DNA of 64,000 nucleotides from Microbacterium allomyrinae (GCF_020682705.1 NZ_JAGTTN010000010.1:1-64000); one strand, 5' to 3'; positions 50,489-59,482 are shown, numbered from the stretch's first letter. A program made the numbers and translations. The notes: generated by a model not told the origin, from the letters alone.

Positions 50489-51688
50489 ATGCGACAGATC
50501 CCCGGAGCCTGGCTCCGCACCGCAGCGGGAGCTGGACTCGTCGGCGACGACGGGTCGATCCGCCCCACCATCTTCGCCGAGATGTCGGCCCTCGCGGCCC
50601 GCACGGGTGCGATCAATCTCGGTCAGGGTTTCCCCGACGAGGACGGTCCGGCGATCGTACTCGAGGCCGCCCGCGCGGCGATCGCGAACGGTGTCAACCA
50701 GTACCCTCCGGGTCGAGGCATCCCCGACCTGCTCGCAGCGGTGGCCGAGCATCAGGAGCGCTTCTACGGGCTTCGGCTCGATCCCGCCCGTGACGTGCTC
50801 GTGACAGCAGGGGCGACCGAGGCCCTCGCCGCCACGCTGCTCGCCCTGCTGGACGATCCGGACGACGAGGTCGTGGTGTTCGAGCCGTTCTACGACTCGT
50901 ACGCCGCGGTCGCCGCTCTCGCGGGGGCCCGGCTGGTGACGGTGCCGCTCCGATGGCCCGGGTTCCAGCCTGATCTCGGAGATCTCCGCGCGGCAGTGAA
51001 TGATCGCACGCGCGTGATCCTCGTGAACGACCCGCATAATCCCACCGGCGCGGTCTTCACCGCCGAGGTGCGTGACGAGATCGTGCGCCTGGCGGAACGA
51101 CACGATGCGGTCATCGTCACCGATGAGGTCTACGAGCACCTCGTGTTCGATGCGCCTCACGTGCCCATCGCCACTCTCCCCGGCGCGTGGGAGCGCACGC
51201 TCACGATCTCGTCCGCGGGCAAGACGTTCTCGACCACCGGCTGGAAGATCGGCTGGATCAGCGGGCCTGCGCCCCTCGTGGACGCCGTGCTCGCGGTCAA
51301 GCAGTTCTTGACTTACGTCAACGGGAGCCCGTTCCAGCCGGCGATCGCGACAGGGCTCCGCCTGGGCGACGAGTTCTTCCGGGGCATCGGCGCCACGCTA
51401 CGAGCCAAGCGCGATCTGCTGGGAGAGGGCCTCCTCGCCGCGGGCTTCGACGTGTCGGTCCCGTCCGGCTCATACTTCACCGTCGCGGACGCAGGGCCTC
51501 TCGGAGCGAACGATGCCGCGGCGTTCTGCCGTGAGCTCCCCGAGCGCGCGGGGGTCGTGGCCATTCCCCTCACCGCGTTCGTCACCGCTGGGCGCCGCGC
51601 CGAATACGCCACTCTCGTGCGATTCGCCGCCTGCAAGCGCGTCGACGTGCTCGAGGACGCGGCATCCCGTCTCTCCGCCCTGAGATGA
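50489..51688 (+). CDS. PLP-dependent class I/II aminotransferase
   Basis: 399 aa. Family features include INLGQGFPDEDGPAIVLEAA, NQYPPGRGIPDLLAAVAEHQ, NDPHNPTGAVF, VTDEVYEHLVFD and the PLP-lysine region ISSAGKTFSTTGWKIGWISG. Sequence resembles bacterial YbdL-type and kynurenine/glutamine-transaminase-K-like enzymes that use methionine or aromatic amino acids; the substrate is uncertain. The start ATG 50489 follows TACCGT by 6 nt (leaderless); the longer reading lacks family similarity. Converges with the nitrilase-family gene, whose mammalian homologues (NIT2) act with such transaminases. Confidence 0.87.
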   Translation: MRQIPGAWLRTAAGAGLVGDDGSIRPTIFAEMSALAARTGAINLGQGFPDEDGPAIVLEAARAAIANGVNQYPPGRGIPDLLAAVAEHQERFYGLRLDPARDVLVTAGATEALAATLLALLDDPDDEVVVFEPFYDSYAAVAALAGARLVTVPLRWPGFQPDLGDLRAAVNDRTRVILVNDPHNPTGAVFTAEVRDEIVRLAERHDAVIVTDEVYEHLVFDAPHVPIATLPGAWERTLTISSAGKTFSTTGWKIGWISGPAPLVDAVLAVKQFLTYVNGSPFQPAIATGLRLGDEFFRGIGATLRAKRDLLGEGLLAAGFDVSVPSGSYFTVADAGPLGANDAAAFCRELPERAGVVAIPLTAFVTAGRRAEYATLVRFAACKRVDVLEDAASRLSALR

Positions 51689-51737
51689 GCCGGCACCACG
51701 CGCGCCTCCTCGACGCCGATCGGTTGCGCACAGAGCC

Positions 51738-52547
51738 TCAGGAGTCTCGCGGTGTCACCCCGAACCGCCGCAGCCGCAGCGCGGGATTGACGCGCCGGAT
51801 GCGTTCGAGCGCTGAGACATCGAGGTGCGCCACAGCGACATCGGTTGAGGTACCCACCGCTGCGAGCTCGACACCCTGCGGGTCGACGATGAGCGAGTTG
51901 CCCACCCCCAGTGGTGGCGGATGGTCCGCGGCGGCCACGAACACGGTGTTCTCGATCGCCCGAGCGTGCAGGAGGGTGCGCCAATGGTGTTCCTTGAGTG
52001 GACCCCGCACCCACTCGGCGGGAACGAGAAGGACGTCCGCCCCCGCATCGACGAGCGTCCGGCCCACTTCGGGGAAGCGCAGGTCGTAACAGGTCATCAG
52101 TCCGAAACGCAGCCCCGCCACCTCGAATGTCTCGGGCGTCGAGAGCTCCCCCGCCTCGACCCAGTCCGACTCCCGCTGGCCGAACGCGTCGTACAGGTGC
52201 AGCTTGCGGTAGTGCGCACGCAGCCCTTCCGCCGCCACCGCGACCACCGTGTTGCGCACGCGGCGTCCGTCAGCGGCCCGCTCGAGCAGGCCGGCAACCA
52301 CCATCACGGCGTGGGTCTCGGCGATACGGGCGAGTGCCTGGACGAACGGGCCGTCGAGGTTCTGCGCGTTCTCGGCGAGCGAGGAGTCGAAGGGGTCGAC
52401 GAAATAGCTCGAGTATTCGGGGAACACCACCAGGCGAGCGCCCCGGGCGGATGCCGTGGCCACCAGCTGCGCGATGGCCTCGAGGTTGGCGGCGGTGTCA
52501 GCCGTGGGCGCGAACTGCGCCACCCCGATCGCGACGGTACCGGTCAT
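51738..52547 (-). CDS. Carbon-nitrogen hydrolase (nitrilase superfamily)
   Basis: 269 aa. The catalytic triad positions are visible: Glu in RLVVFPEYSSYF, Lys in AHYRKLHLYDAFG and Cys in GLMTCYDLRFPEVG. Size and motifs fit the NIT2/omega-amidase branch, which cleaves alpha-ketoglutaramate or ketosuccinamate made by glutamine/asparagine transaminases. The neighbouring convergent aminotransferase makes this pairing attractive but unproven. ATG 52547 overlaps the TGA of the next gene in the complementary sense of an ATGA junction. Confidence 0.82.
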   Translation of the reverse strand: MTGTVAIGVAQFAPTADTAANLEAIAQLVATASARGARLVVFPEYSSYFVDPFDSSLAENAQNLDGPFVQALARIAETHAVMVVAGLLERAADGRRVRNTVVAVAAEGLRAHYRKLHLYDAFGQRESDWVEAGELSTPETFEVAGLRFGLMTCYDLRFPEVGRTLVDAGADVLLVPAEWVRGPLKEHHWRTLLHARAIENTVFVAAADHPPPLGVGNSLIVDPQGVELAAVGTSTDVAVAHLDVSALERIRRVNPALRLRRFGVTPRDS

Positions 52548-53059
52548 GGCCCCTCCTTCGTGCTCCGGTGACGCGCTCTGATGACGATGGGCGCGATGAC
52601 CCACAGCACCACGATCACGCCCGCAAGCGCGCCCAACGCCCACCATCCCGCCGACCCGCCGACGACCACATCGAAGACGAACGCCACGACTCCCACCAAC
52701 AGCACCGAGACCGTGAGCAGGGCGGTGATGAGGGCAGCGTGGCCGTAGGCGACCACGGCGCGCTTGGCGTGATGGCGGAACAGCACACGGTGCAGCGCGA
52801 CCGGCGCCAGGGCGATGATCGCGCTCAGCGCCGACAGCACGACCAGTCCGAGGTAGACATTGCGCTGGCTCTCCGACAGATCGGCGAACGCGGGCTGGAA
52901 AGCGAGCGCCAGCAGGAACCCGGTGAGGATCTGGGTGCCGGTCTGCAGGACGCGAAGCTCTTGCAGCACCTCGATCCAGTTGCGGTCCGCGCGCTCTGCC
53001 GGCGACTCGTCGCGGCCGTCGACGATGTCGTCGTCGGGGTCGGAATCGCGCGCGGTCAT
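52544..53059 (-). CDS. DUF6328-like four-helix membrane protein
   Basis: 171 aa: acidic N-terminus (DSDPDDDIVDGRDESPAERA), then RNWIEVLQELRVLQTGTQIL, and four membrane spans (FLLALAFQPAFADL, YLGLVVLSALSAIIALAPVA, ALITALLTVSVLLVGVVAFV, WWALGALAGVIVVLWVIAPI). This is the layout of the actinobacterial DUF6328 family. Function unknown. It is upstream of the nitrilase gene, whose ATG overlaps its stop (ATGA), so the two are coupled. ATG 53059 is used. Confidence 0.72.
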   Translation of the reverse strand: MTARDSDPDDDIVDGRDESPAERADRNWIEVLQELRVLQTGTQILTGFLLALAFQPAFADLSESQRNVYLGLVVLSALSAIIALAPVALHRVLFRHHAKRAVVAYGHAALITALLTVSVLLVGVVAFVFDVVVGGSAGWWALGALAGVIVVLWVIAPIVIRARHRSTKEGP

Positions 53060-53152
53060 GCCGTCATCCTCCCGCGCCGGATGCGACCGGAGCAACCGCG
53101 GCGGCCTCGTGTCGCGACCACTCCAAAACCCGTGTTAGGCTATTCCTTGTGC

Positions 53153-53226
53153 CGCGGGGTGGAGCAGCTCGGTAGCTCGCTGGGCTCATAACCCAGAGGT
53201 CGCAGGTTCAAATCCTGTCCCCGCAA
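53153..53226 (+). tRNA. Initiator tRNA-Met (anticodon CAT)
   Basis: A 74-nt tRNA with the initiator hallmarks: C1 faces A72 (CGCGGGG versus CCCCGCA) and the anticodon stem CTGGG/CCCAG has the three G-C pairs. The loop CTCATAA carries CAT and the T arm is GCAGG-TTCAAAT-CCTGT. CCA is not encoded. A strong hairpin follows 6 nt later. Confidence 0.96.
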
Positions 53227-53231
53227 CAGAA

Positions 53232-53274
53232 AACGAAGAAAGGGCGTCCCCGTGAGGGGCGCCCTTTCTTCGTT
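53232..53274. terminator. Strong bidirectional terminator after the initiator tRNA
   Basis: AACGAAGAAAGGGCG and CGCCCTTTCTTCGTT flank TCCCCGTGAGGGG, forming a stem of over 15 bp with A/T-rich base. It can terminate the tRNA transcript rightward and the marR gene leftward. Confidence 0.9.
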
Positions 53275-53312
53275 CCCCTTCCGAGACCGACGCCACGAGC
53301 CCGCGTTCGCGG

Positions 53313-53789
53313 TCAGTCGCTCGGGTCGATGACTCCGGACAGGTCGTTCAGGAAGCGCTCGATCACCGCGAGCTCGCCCTGGTCATAGCCCACGGCCACG
53401 CCGCGCATCGCCCGCAGTCGCTCCCCGAAGATGCGGAAGAACGCGAGACGCGACTCCTCGGTGAGCACCACTACACGCGCCCGGCGGTCACTCGGGTGCG
53501 CGAGACGCTCGACGTGCCCGGATGCGGCCAGGCGATCCAGCAGCTTCGTCGTGGAGGCCGTGGAGATCCGAAGGTGCTCGGCGATGTCCCGTGGGCCGAC
53601 CGCCTGCCCCCGCTGCTCTCGCATGATGAGAAGCCGGAGCGCGGCCAGGTCGGTGGAGTTCATCTCCATGTCGCCCTTCATGCCGCTGTGCATGCGATCC
53701 ATGGCGTCGCTGAGCGCGCGGATAGAGGTGAGCACGCGCATCACGGCGTGCTCGTGCTCTGTCTGCGGCACCCAACGTTGTGACGTCAT
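53313..53789 (-). CDS. MarR-family transcriptional regulator
   Basis: 158 aa. Winged HTH from about residue 55 to 110: MNSTDLAALRLLIMREQRGQ, AVGPRDIAEHLRISTASTTK, LLDRLAASGHVERLAHPSDR with the Asp-Arg wing (SDRRARVVVLTEESR). ATG 53789 has GGGAGGATC upstream and is preferred to 53822. It is divergent from the carotenoid operon, with TAGCTAAACTAGCTA between them. In Corynebacterium a MarR-type regulator (CrtR) represses the crt operon, and the same arrangement is inferred here. The inducing ligand is unknown; in Corynebacterium it is a polyprenyl pyrophosphate. Confidence 0.85.
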   Translation of the reverse strand: MTSQRWVPQTEHEHAVMRVLTSIRALSDAMDRMHSGMKGDMEMNSTDLAALRLLIMREQRGQAVGPRDIAEHLRISTASTTKLLDRLAASGHVERLAHPSDRRARVVVLTEESRLAFFRIFGERLRAMRGVAVGYDQGELAVIERFLNDLSGVIDPSD

Positions 53790-53834
53790 GGACGATCCTC
53801 CCAACCCGTTGTAGCATTCCACATGAAAGATCGC

Positions 53835-53849
53835 TAGCTAAACTAGCTA
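53835..53849. promoter_or_regulatory. Palindromic putative MarR/CrtR operator of the crt operon
   Basis: TAGCTAAACTAGCTA contains TAGCTA twice, each half itself palindromic, in the 74-bp marR-idi intergenic region. TAAACT (53839-53844) could be the -10 of idi, 19 nt before its ATG, so repressor binding would block the promoter. The GGAGG at 53854 is the idi ribosome-binding site. Confidence 0.55.
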
Positions 53850-53863
53850 CATCGGAGGCCACA

Positions 53864-54415
53864 ATGACCGACACCGACCATGTCGTACTCCTCGACGACG
53901 AAGGGCGTGCAATCGGCACCGCGCCCAAGAGCAGTGTCCACGGATCCGAGACGGCGCTGCACCTCGCCTTCTCGTGCCACGTCGTCAATCGCGACGGCGA
54001 AGTGCTCGTCACTCGACGCGCCCTCGACAAGAGGACGTGGCCGGGAGTCTGGAGCAACTCCTTCTGCGGGCACCCCCGCCCTGCAGAGACGGTTCTCGCC
54101 GCCGTCCGCCGCCGCGCCGACTTCGAACTCGGCCTCACTCTCACCGACATCGAACTCGCACTCCCCCTGTTCCGCTATCGGGCGACCGACATCAACGGCA
54201 TCGTCGAGCACGAGCTGTGCCCCGTCTACACCGCGATCACGCAGGACGAGCCCGTTCTCAACCCTCTCGAAGTCGTCGACGCCCGCTGGGTGGAGCCCGG
54301 GGCTCTGGCGGCATCGATCTCCACCACCCCGTGGGCCTTCAGCCCGTGGATGGTGCTGCAAGCGCGCCAGCTGCGACTGTTCGATCTCGCACCATCACAG
54401 CGACGCGCATCATGA
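53864..54415 (+). CDS. idi: Isopentenyl-diphosphate delta-isomerase, type I
   Basis: 183 aa. The catalytic Cys in WSNSFCGHPRPAET and Glu in GIVEHELCPVY are present, with the Nudix-like AVRRRADFELGL helix. It interconverts IPP and DMAPP, supplying the primer for carotenoid synthesis. ATG 53864 has GGAGG 5 nt upstream. First gene of the coupled crt operon; its stop overlaps the crtE start (ATGA). Confidence 0.93.
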   Translation: MTDTDHVVLLDDEGRAIGTAPKSSVHGSETALHLAFSCHVVNRDGEVLVTRRALDKRTWPGVWSNSFCGHPRPAETVLAAVRRRADFELGLTLTDIELALPLFRYRATDINGIVEHELCPVYTAITQDEPVLNPLEVVDARWVEPGALAASISTTPWAFSPWMVLQARQLRLFDLAPSQRRAS

Positions 54416-55467
54416 TCGCGATGCCCGCCGATTCCGCGGCCGACACCATGATCGATGGATCTCTCGCCCGTATCCGTGCCCGCGCCGCCCCGCTGGGCCC
54501 GGGCTTCGCGGCCCTGGGCGATGCGATCTCTCGCGCGGCCCGCGGAGGCAAGCGATTCCGGCCGGCCCTGGTGACGGCATCCTTCGAGGCCTTTCGCACC
54601 GAGGAAGGCGATTCTGCCGCCGCATCGTCGGTGGCTGCGGCCTTCGAGCTGCTGCACACGGCGTTCGTCATCCATGACGACGTCATCGACCACGACACGA
54701 TTCGGCGTGGTGTTCCCAATGTCGCGGGCGAATTCCGCCAGCGCGGACGGAGCACCGGTGCGGATGCGACAGGTGCGGCGCTCCTCGGCGATGCCGCGGC
54801 CATCCTCGCCGGCGATCTGCTTCTCCACGAGGCGTTCCGTCTGGTCGCCATGGCCGACACCGATGAGGCCCGTCGGGAGCGGCTGTTCGCATTGCTCGAC
54901 GACGCCGTGTTCGTCTCGGCCGCCGGTGAACTCGCCGACGTCGAGAACAGCGTCGCCGCCGACTGCGCGCCGCGCGAGCAGATCTTCGAAGCGGCGTTCA
55001 ACAAGACGGCGGTGTACTCCTTCCGCGCCCCGCTGCAGGCCGGCGCCGTGCTCGCCGACGCGTCACCCGCGGCACTGCACGTGCTCGGCCATGCCGGAGG
55101 CGGCCTCGGGCTGGCCTTCCAGCTCACCGACGACCTCATCGGCACGTTCGGCACCGCCGGCCAAGCGGGCCGCGACGGCGGAGGCGACCTGCGCGAGGCG
55201 AAGCGCACTCCACTCGTGGCGCTGGCGCAGGACTCCGGCGCGGCAGTCCGCGTCGACGAGGCCCTGGCACATGCGCACACCGGCTCGGTCGCCGTTCAAC
55301 GGGCACGCACCGCCCTCGAGGAGAGCGGAGCCCGTACGCGGCTGCGGGAGATCATCACCGAGACGCTCGACGACGTGCGGCGCTCCTCGGACGACACCGC
55401 GCTCACGCCCGCTGCGGCAGTTCTGCTGCGCACTCTCGCCGATGGAATCGAAGCGAGGATCCCGTGA
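54412..55467 (+). CDS. crtE: Geranylgeranyl diphosphate synthase
   Basis: 351 aa trans-prenyltransferase. First aspartate-rich motif DDVID at residues 89-93 (AFVIHDDVIDHDTIRRG), second DDLIGTFG in LAFQLTDDLIGTFGTAGQAG; GGKRFRPALV is the allylic-pyrophosphate site. It condenses IPP with DMAPP or farnesyl-PP to the C20 precursor; CrtEb later adds C5 units. ATG 54412 overlaps the idi stop (ATGA), and the stop overlaps crtB (GTGA). Confidence 0.92.
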   Translation: MIAMPADSAADTMIDGSLARIRARAAPLGPGFAALGDAISRAARGGKRFRPALVTASFEAFRTEEGDSAAASSVAAAFELLHTAFVIHDDVIDHDTIRRGVPNVAGEFRQRGRSTGADATGAALLGDAAAILAGDLLLHEAFRLVAMADTDEARRERLFALLDDAVFVSAAGELADVENSVAADCAPREQIFEAAFNKTAVYSFRAPLQAGAVLADASPAALHVLGHAGGGLGLAFQLTDDLIGTFGTAGQAGRDGGGDLREAKRTPLVALAQDSGAAVRVDEALAHAHTGSVAVQRARTALEESGARTRLREIITETLDDVRRSSDDTALTPAAAVLLRTLADGIEARIP

Positions 55468-56348
55468 CCGGTGCAGAAGCGAGACCTCCCGCCGCGTCCC
55501 TCGCGCTCTACGATCGGACGGCGAGGGATGCCGCGGCGACGGTGATCGCGAACTACTCGACGTCCTTCGCACTGGCGTGCCGGCTTCTCGGGGTCCGCAC
55601 CCGGCCCCACGTACGGAGCGTGTACGCCCTTGTCCGGGTCGCGGACGAGGTCGTGGACGGTCCGGCAGCGGCCGCAGGGCTGCCGATCCCCGAAGCGGCA
55701 GCGGTGCTCGACGGACTGGAACGTGAGACGCTCGCCTCGATCGATCGCGGCTTCAGCGCCAATCTGATCGTTCACGCGTTCGCGCTGACGGCGCGAGAAT
55801 GCGGTATCGGCGCCGATCTGGTCGGGCCGTTCTTCACTGCGATGCGCACCGACCTCTCGATCCGCGCCCACGACGGCGACTCGCACGATGAGTACGTGTA
55901 CGGATCCGCCGAGGTGGTCGGGCTGATGTGCCTGCGCGTATTCCTCAACGCGGGCGAGGCGGATCCTGTCGATCCACCCCCGGCGCTCGCCGACGGTGCG
56001 CGCCGCCTCGGAGCGGCGTTCCAGGACGTGAACTTCCTCCGCGACCTCGACCACGACGGCTCGGTTCTCGGCCGCGACTATCTCGGTCTGGAATCGGGAT
56101 CGGTCTCTCGCGACGATGTGCTCGCGCGCATCGATCGCGATCTCGCAGCCGCCGCAGAAGTGATTCCGTCGCTTCCGGCAGACTGCCGGCGCGCGGTGAC
56201 CGCTGCTCATGACCTGTTCGCGGAGCTTTCGGTGCGGCTGCGCGCGGATCCGGGCACGGCGGGCCGCGTGCGTGTTCCCGATACCGTCAAGGCGCGCCTT
56301 GCCGCGCGCGCCTGGCTCGGATTCGCCCCGCGGGAGGTGCGCGCGTGA
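55464..56348 (+). CDS. crtB: Phytoene synthase
   Basis: 294 aa squalene/phytoene synthase family. Both Asp-rich regions are visible: YALVRVADEVVDGPAAAAGL and FQDVNFLRDLDHDGSVLGRD, with a YVYGSAEVVGLMCLRVF helix. It joins two GGPP to phytoene, the first committed C40 step. GTG 55464 overlaps the crtE stop; the stop overlaps the crtI GTG. Confidence 0.93.
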   Translation: MTGAEARPPAASLALYDRTARDAAATVIANYSTSFALACRLLGVRTRPHVRSVYALVRVADEVVDGPAAAAGLPIPEAAAVLDGLERETLASIDRGFSANLIVHAFALTARECGIGADLVGPFFTAMRTDLSIRAHDGDSHDEYVYGSAEVVGLMCLRVFLNAGEADPVDPPPALADGARRLGAAFQDVNFLRDLDHDGSVLGRDYLGLESGSVSRDDVLARIDRDLAAAAEVIPSLPADCRRAVTAAHDLFAELSVRLRADPGTAGRVRVPDTVKARLAARAWLGFAPREVRA

Positions 56349-57907
56349 TGCCTTCAGCCCCCGGACAGGCGGTCGTCATCGGCGCGGGGATCGCCGGCCT
56401 CGCCACAGCAGCCCTGCTCGGGGCCGACGGGTGGCGGGTCACGGTCCTCGAGGCGCGCGAGCAGATCGGCGGCCGAGCGGGCACGTGGGAGACCCGCGGC
56501 TTCCGCTTCGATACCGGGCCCAGCTGGTATCTCATGCCCGAGGTCTTCGAGCACTTCTTCCGGCTGCTCGGCACGACAGCTGCACGCGAGCTCGACCTCA
56601 TCCCGCTCGATCCCGCGTACCGCGTGTACTCGGACCCTTCCACACGCCTGGGTCCGCTCGATGTGCACTCCGGCCGCGATGCGGCGACCGCGCTGTTCGA
56701 GAGCGTCGAGGCGGGATCGGGAGCACGGCTGGACGCCTACCTCGACTCGGCCGCGGATGCGTACCAGCTGGCCGTCTCGCGCTTCCTCTACGACACGTAC
56801 GAGAGCACGGCCGGTCTTCGCGATCCGGCTGTGCTGCGACGACTGCCGCGACTCGCGCCCCTCTTGACGCGCAGCCTCGCCCGTCACGTCGAGAGTCGCT
56901 TCTCCGACCCGCGACTGCAACAGATCCTCGAGTATCCGGCGGTGTTCCTGGGCGGCTCGCCCTACGGCGTCCCGAGCCTCTATCACCTCATGAGTCACCT
57001 CGATCTCGATGATCAGGTGCTCTACCCCCGCGGCGGCTTCGGAGAGCTGGTGGATGCCGTGGCGCGTCTGGCAGAGGCATCCGACGTCACCATAGAGACC
57101 GGCGCACGCGTCACGTCGATCACGACCGCCGACGGCTCGGCGACCGGCGTCGAGCTCGCGGACGGACGCCAGATCCCGGCCGATCTCGTCGTATCGTGCG
57201 CGGACCTGCACCACACCGAGACGCAGCTGCTCCCCCGCGCCCAGCAGACCTACCCCGAGGAATGGTGGCGCACGCGCACGCCGAGCCCTGGAGCGCTGCT
57301 CGTCATGCTCGGGGTCGAGGGGCCGCTGCCCCAGCTCGCCCACCACACTCTGCTGTTCGCGCGCGACTGGCATGCGAACTTCCACGACATCTTCGGCTCG
57401 CGTCCCAAGATCCCCGAGCCCGCATCGCTCTATATCTGTCGCCCCAGCGCCACCGACCCCACGGTGGCGCCTCCCGAGCACGAGAATCTCTTCGTGCTCG
57501 TCCCCGTGCCCGCCGACCCCACGCTCGGGCACGGGGACCTCGACGGCGGCGGGGATCCGGGAATCGAAGCCGCGGCCGACCGCGTGATCGCGCAGATCTC
57601 CGAGTGGTGCGGCATCCCGGATCTGGCGCGCCGCGTGGTCGTGCGCCGGACAGTCGGACCGGGCGACTTCGCAGATGACCTCGGCGCCTGGCGGGGCAAC
57701 GCGCTCGGACTGGCCCACACCCTCCGCCAGAGCGCGGTCTTCCGGCCGCGCAACGAATCGCGCAAGGTGCGGGGACTCGCATATGCGGGAGCCTCCACGC
57801 TCCCCGGCATCGGCCTGCCGATGTGCCTCATCTCCGCCGAGCTCGTCGTCAAGCGCCTGCGCGGCGATCGTTCACCAGGACCGCTTCCGGAGCCTGCGAG
57901 AGTGTGA
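56345..57907 (+). CDS. crtI: Phytoene desaturase
   Basis: 520 aa FAD enzyme. N-terminal VVIGAGIAGLATAALLGADG, VTVLEAREQIGGRAGTWETR and FDTGPSWYLMPEVF form the dinucleotide/substrate region; C-terminal RGLAYAGASTLPGIGLPMCL is the CrtI signature. It desaturates phytoene to lycopene at the membrane. GTG 56345 overlaps the crtB stop; ATG 56348 immediately follows and may be used instead. The crtYe start is 2 nt after its TGA. Confidence 0.93.
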   Translation: MMPSAPGQAVVIGAGIAGLATAALLGADGWRVTVLEAREQIGGRAGTWETRGFRFDTGPSWYLMPEVFEHFFRLLGTTAARELDLIPLDPAYRVYSDPSTRLGPLDVHSGRDAATALFESVEAGSGARLDAYLDSAADAYQLAVSRFLYDTYESTAGLRDPAVLRRLPRLAPLLTRSLARHVESRFSDPRLQQILEYPAVFLGGSPYGVPSLYHLMSHLDLDDQVLYPRGGFGELVDAVARLAEASDVTIETGARVTSITTADGSATGVELADGRQIPADLVVSCADLHHTETQLLPRAQQTYPEEWWRTRTPSPGALLVMLGVEGPLPQLAHHTLLFARDWHANFHDIFGSRPKIPEPASLYICRPSATDPTVAPPEHENLFVLVPVPADPTLGHGDLDGGGDPGIEAAADRVIAQISEWCGIPDLARRVVVRRTVGPGDFADDLGAWRGNALGLAHTLRQSAVFRPRNESRKVRGLAYAGASTLPGIGLPMCLISAELVVKRLRGDRSPGPLPEPARV

Positions 57908-57909
57908 AC

Positions 57910-58266
57910 ATGCCCGGTCTCTACCTCGCCGCGATCTTCGCCTCCGCCCTCGGCGTGGCGCTCATCGACCGTCGCTGGCGGCTGGCGGCTTGGTCGGCAC
58001 CACGCCGCGCCGCGACGACCGTCGGAATCGGCCTGGTGGTGTTCCTGGCATGGGACGCCCTCGGCATCGCAGCGGGCGTGTTCGTCAAGGGTGACAGCGC
58101 ATTGCTGCTCGGCATAGATCTCGCGCCGCAGCTGCCGCTCGAGGAGCCCTTCTTCCTCGCCTTCCTGTGCTACCTCGCACTGGTGCTGTGGGCGGGTGCA
58201 CTGCGCGGCGTCGAGCGATGGGGAAGGCCGGATGCCGTCCCCCAGGCGGATGCGGAGCGCGCGTGA
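57910..58266 (+). CDS. crtYe: Lycopene/C50 carotenoid epsilon-cyclase subunit CrtYe
   Basis: 118 aa, three membrane helices. The lycopene-cyclase-domain motif LPLEEPFFLAFLCYLALVLW (P-x-EE) is present. Heterodimeric cyclases of this type (CrtYe plus CrtYf) cyclise C50 flavuxanthin-type ends to decaprenoxanthin or sarcinaxanthin. ATG 57910 begins 2 nt after crtI, and the stop overlaps crtYf (GTGA). Ring type (epsilon, beta or gamma) cannot be read from sequence. Confidence 0.88.
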   Translation: MPGLYLAAIFASALGVALIDRRWRLAAWSAPRRAATTVGIGLVVFLAWDALGIAAGVFVKGDSALLLGIDLAPQLPLEEPFFLAFLCYLALVLWAGALRGVERWGRPDAVPQADAERA

Positions 58267-58583
58267 CCTATCCGCTGATCGTCCTCCCCTTCGGGCTCCT
58301 CACGGTGATCGTCGCGCTGTCGACGCTTCGACGTCCGCATTTCGGGCGCCGCATGGCCGCATCGGCCGCGGCTGCGGTCGTGCTCGTCGCGTTGACCGCC
58401 GTCTTCGACAACGTCATGATCGTGGCCGGGCTCTTCTCCTATCCGGCCGAACACCTCACCGGCGTGCGGATCGGACTCGCCCCGATCGAGGACTTCTCCT
58501 ACGCCGTGTGCGCGGCCTTCCTCGTCCCGGCCGTCTACGCGCTTCTGACCCCGGCGATGGCGACCACCGAGCCCGCGCCATGA
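58263..58583 (+). CDS. crtYf: C50 carotenoid cyclase subunit CrtYf
   Basis: 106 aa, three membrane helices. The partner motif APIEDFSYAVCAAFLVPAVY (PIEDF) is clear. It acts with CrtYe as a heterodimer. GTG 58263 overlaps the previous stop and the gene overlaps crtEb by ATGA. Confidence 0.87.
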   Translation: MTYPLIVLPFGLLTVIVALSTLRRPHFGRRMAASAAAAVVLVALTAVFDNVMIVAGLFSYPAEHLTGVRIGLAPIEDFSYAVCAAFLVPAVYALLTPAMATTEPAP

Positions 58584-59473
58584 CCGCTGCCCCTGCGCTG
58601 CGCCCCGCAGCTGTCGCCCGCCAGCTGCTGTTGGCCTCTCGACCCGTGAGCTGGATCAACACCGCCTTCCCGTTCGCCGCGGCGTACCTGCTGAGCGCGC
58701 GCGATCTGGATGCGACGCTCTTCATCGGGACACTGTTCTTCCTGATCCCCTACAACCTCGCGATGTACGGGATCAACGACGTCTTCGACTACGAGTCCGA
58801 TCTGCGCAATCCCCGCAAGGGTGGCGCACACGGCGCGGTGCTGGACCGACGCGTGCACGCGATCACGCTGTGGACCGCCGCACTGTCGTGCCTGCCGTTC
58901 GTCGTCTACCTCGTCGCGGTCGGTTCCCCGGCGTCAGTGGCGGTGCTGGCCGGAAGCCTCTTCTTCGTCGTGTTCTACAGCGCGCCGCCGCTGCGGCTGA
59001 AGGAGCGCCCCTTCGCGGATTCGATCACCAGCAGCATCCACTTCGTCTCGCCTGCCGTCTATGCGCTCGTCCTCACCGGCACGGAGTGGACATGGCAGCT
59101 GGCCGCGCTGATCTCGGCGTTCGGGCTCTGGGGCGTGGCGTCTCACGCCTTCGGCGCGGTGCAGGACGTGGTGGCGGATCGAGAGGCGGGGATCGCGTCG
59201 ATCGCCACGGTGCGGGGCGCGCGATGGACCGTGAGGTTCGCGCTCGTGTGCTACGCCGCCGCCGGGATCGTGATGACGGTGACGGTGTGGCCCGGTCCGC
59301 TCGCCGCCCTCGTCGCCGTGCCGTACCTGCTCACGGTGTGGCCTTATCGCTCCATCGACGATGCGCACGCTTCCGAGGCGACAGCGGGCTGGAGGCGGTT
59401 CCTGTGGCTCAACCAGCTCGCGGGGTTCCTCGTGACTCTCCTGCTGATCTGGTACGCAGCGCTGACCACCTGA
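58580..59473 (+). CDS. crtEb: Lycopene elongase / UbiA-family prenyltransferase CrtEb
   Basis: 297 aa with about eight membrane helices. The Asp-rich active site NDVFDYESDLRNPRKGGAHG matches UbiA enzymes (NDxxDxxxD). It adds two dimethylallyl units to lycopene to make flavuxanthin-type C50 skeletons, which CrtYe/CrtYf cyclise. Gene order idi-crtE-crtB-crtI-crtYe-crtYf-crtEb is that of Micrococcus/Microbacterium-type clusters. A hairpin terminator follows. Confidence 0.9.
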   Translation: MTAAPALRPAAVARQLLLASRPVSWINTAFPFAAAYLLSARDLDATLFIGTLFFLIPYNLAMYGINDVFDYESDLRNPRKGGAHGAVLDRRVHAITLWTAALSCLPFVVYLVAVGSPASVAVLAGSLFFVVFYSAPPLRLKERPFADSITSSIHFVSPAVYALVLTGTEWTWQLAALISAFGLWGVASHAFGAVQDVVADREAGIASIATVRGARWTVRFALVCYAAAGIVMTVTVWPGPLAALVAVPYLLTVWPYRSIDDAHASEATAGWRRFLWLNQLAGFLVTLLLIWYAALTT

Positions 59474-59482
59474 TGCGACACG

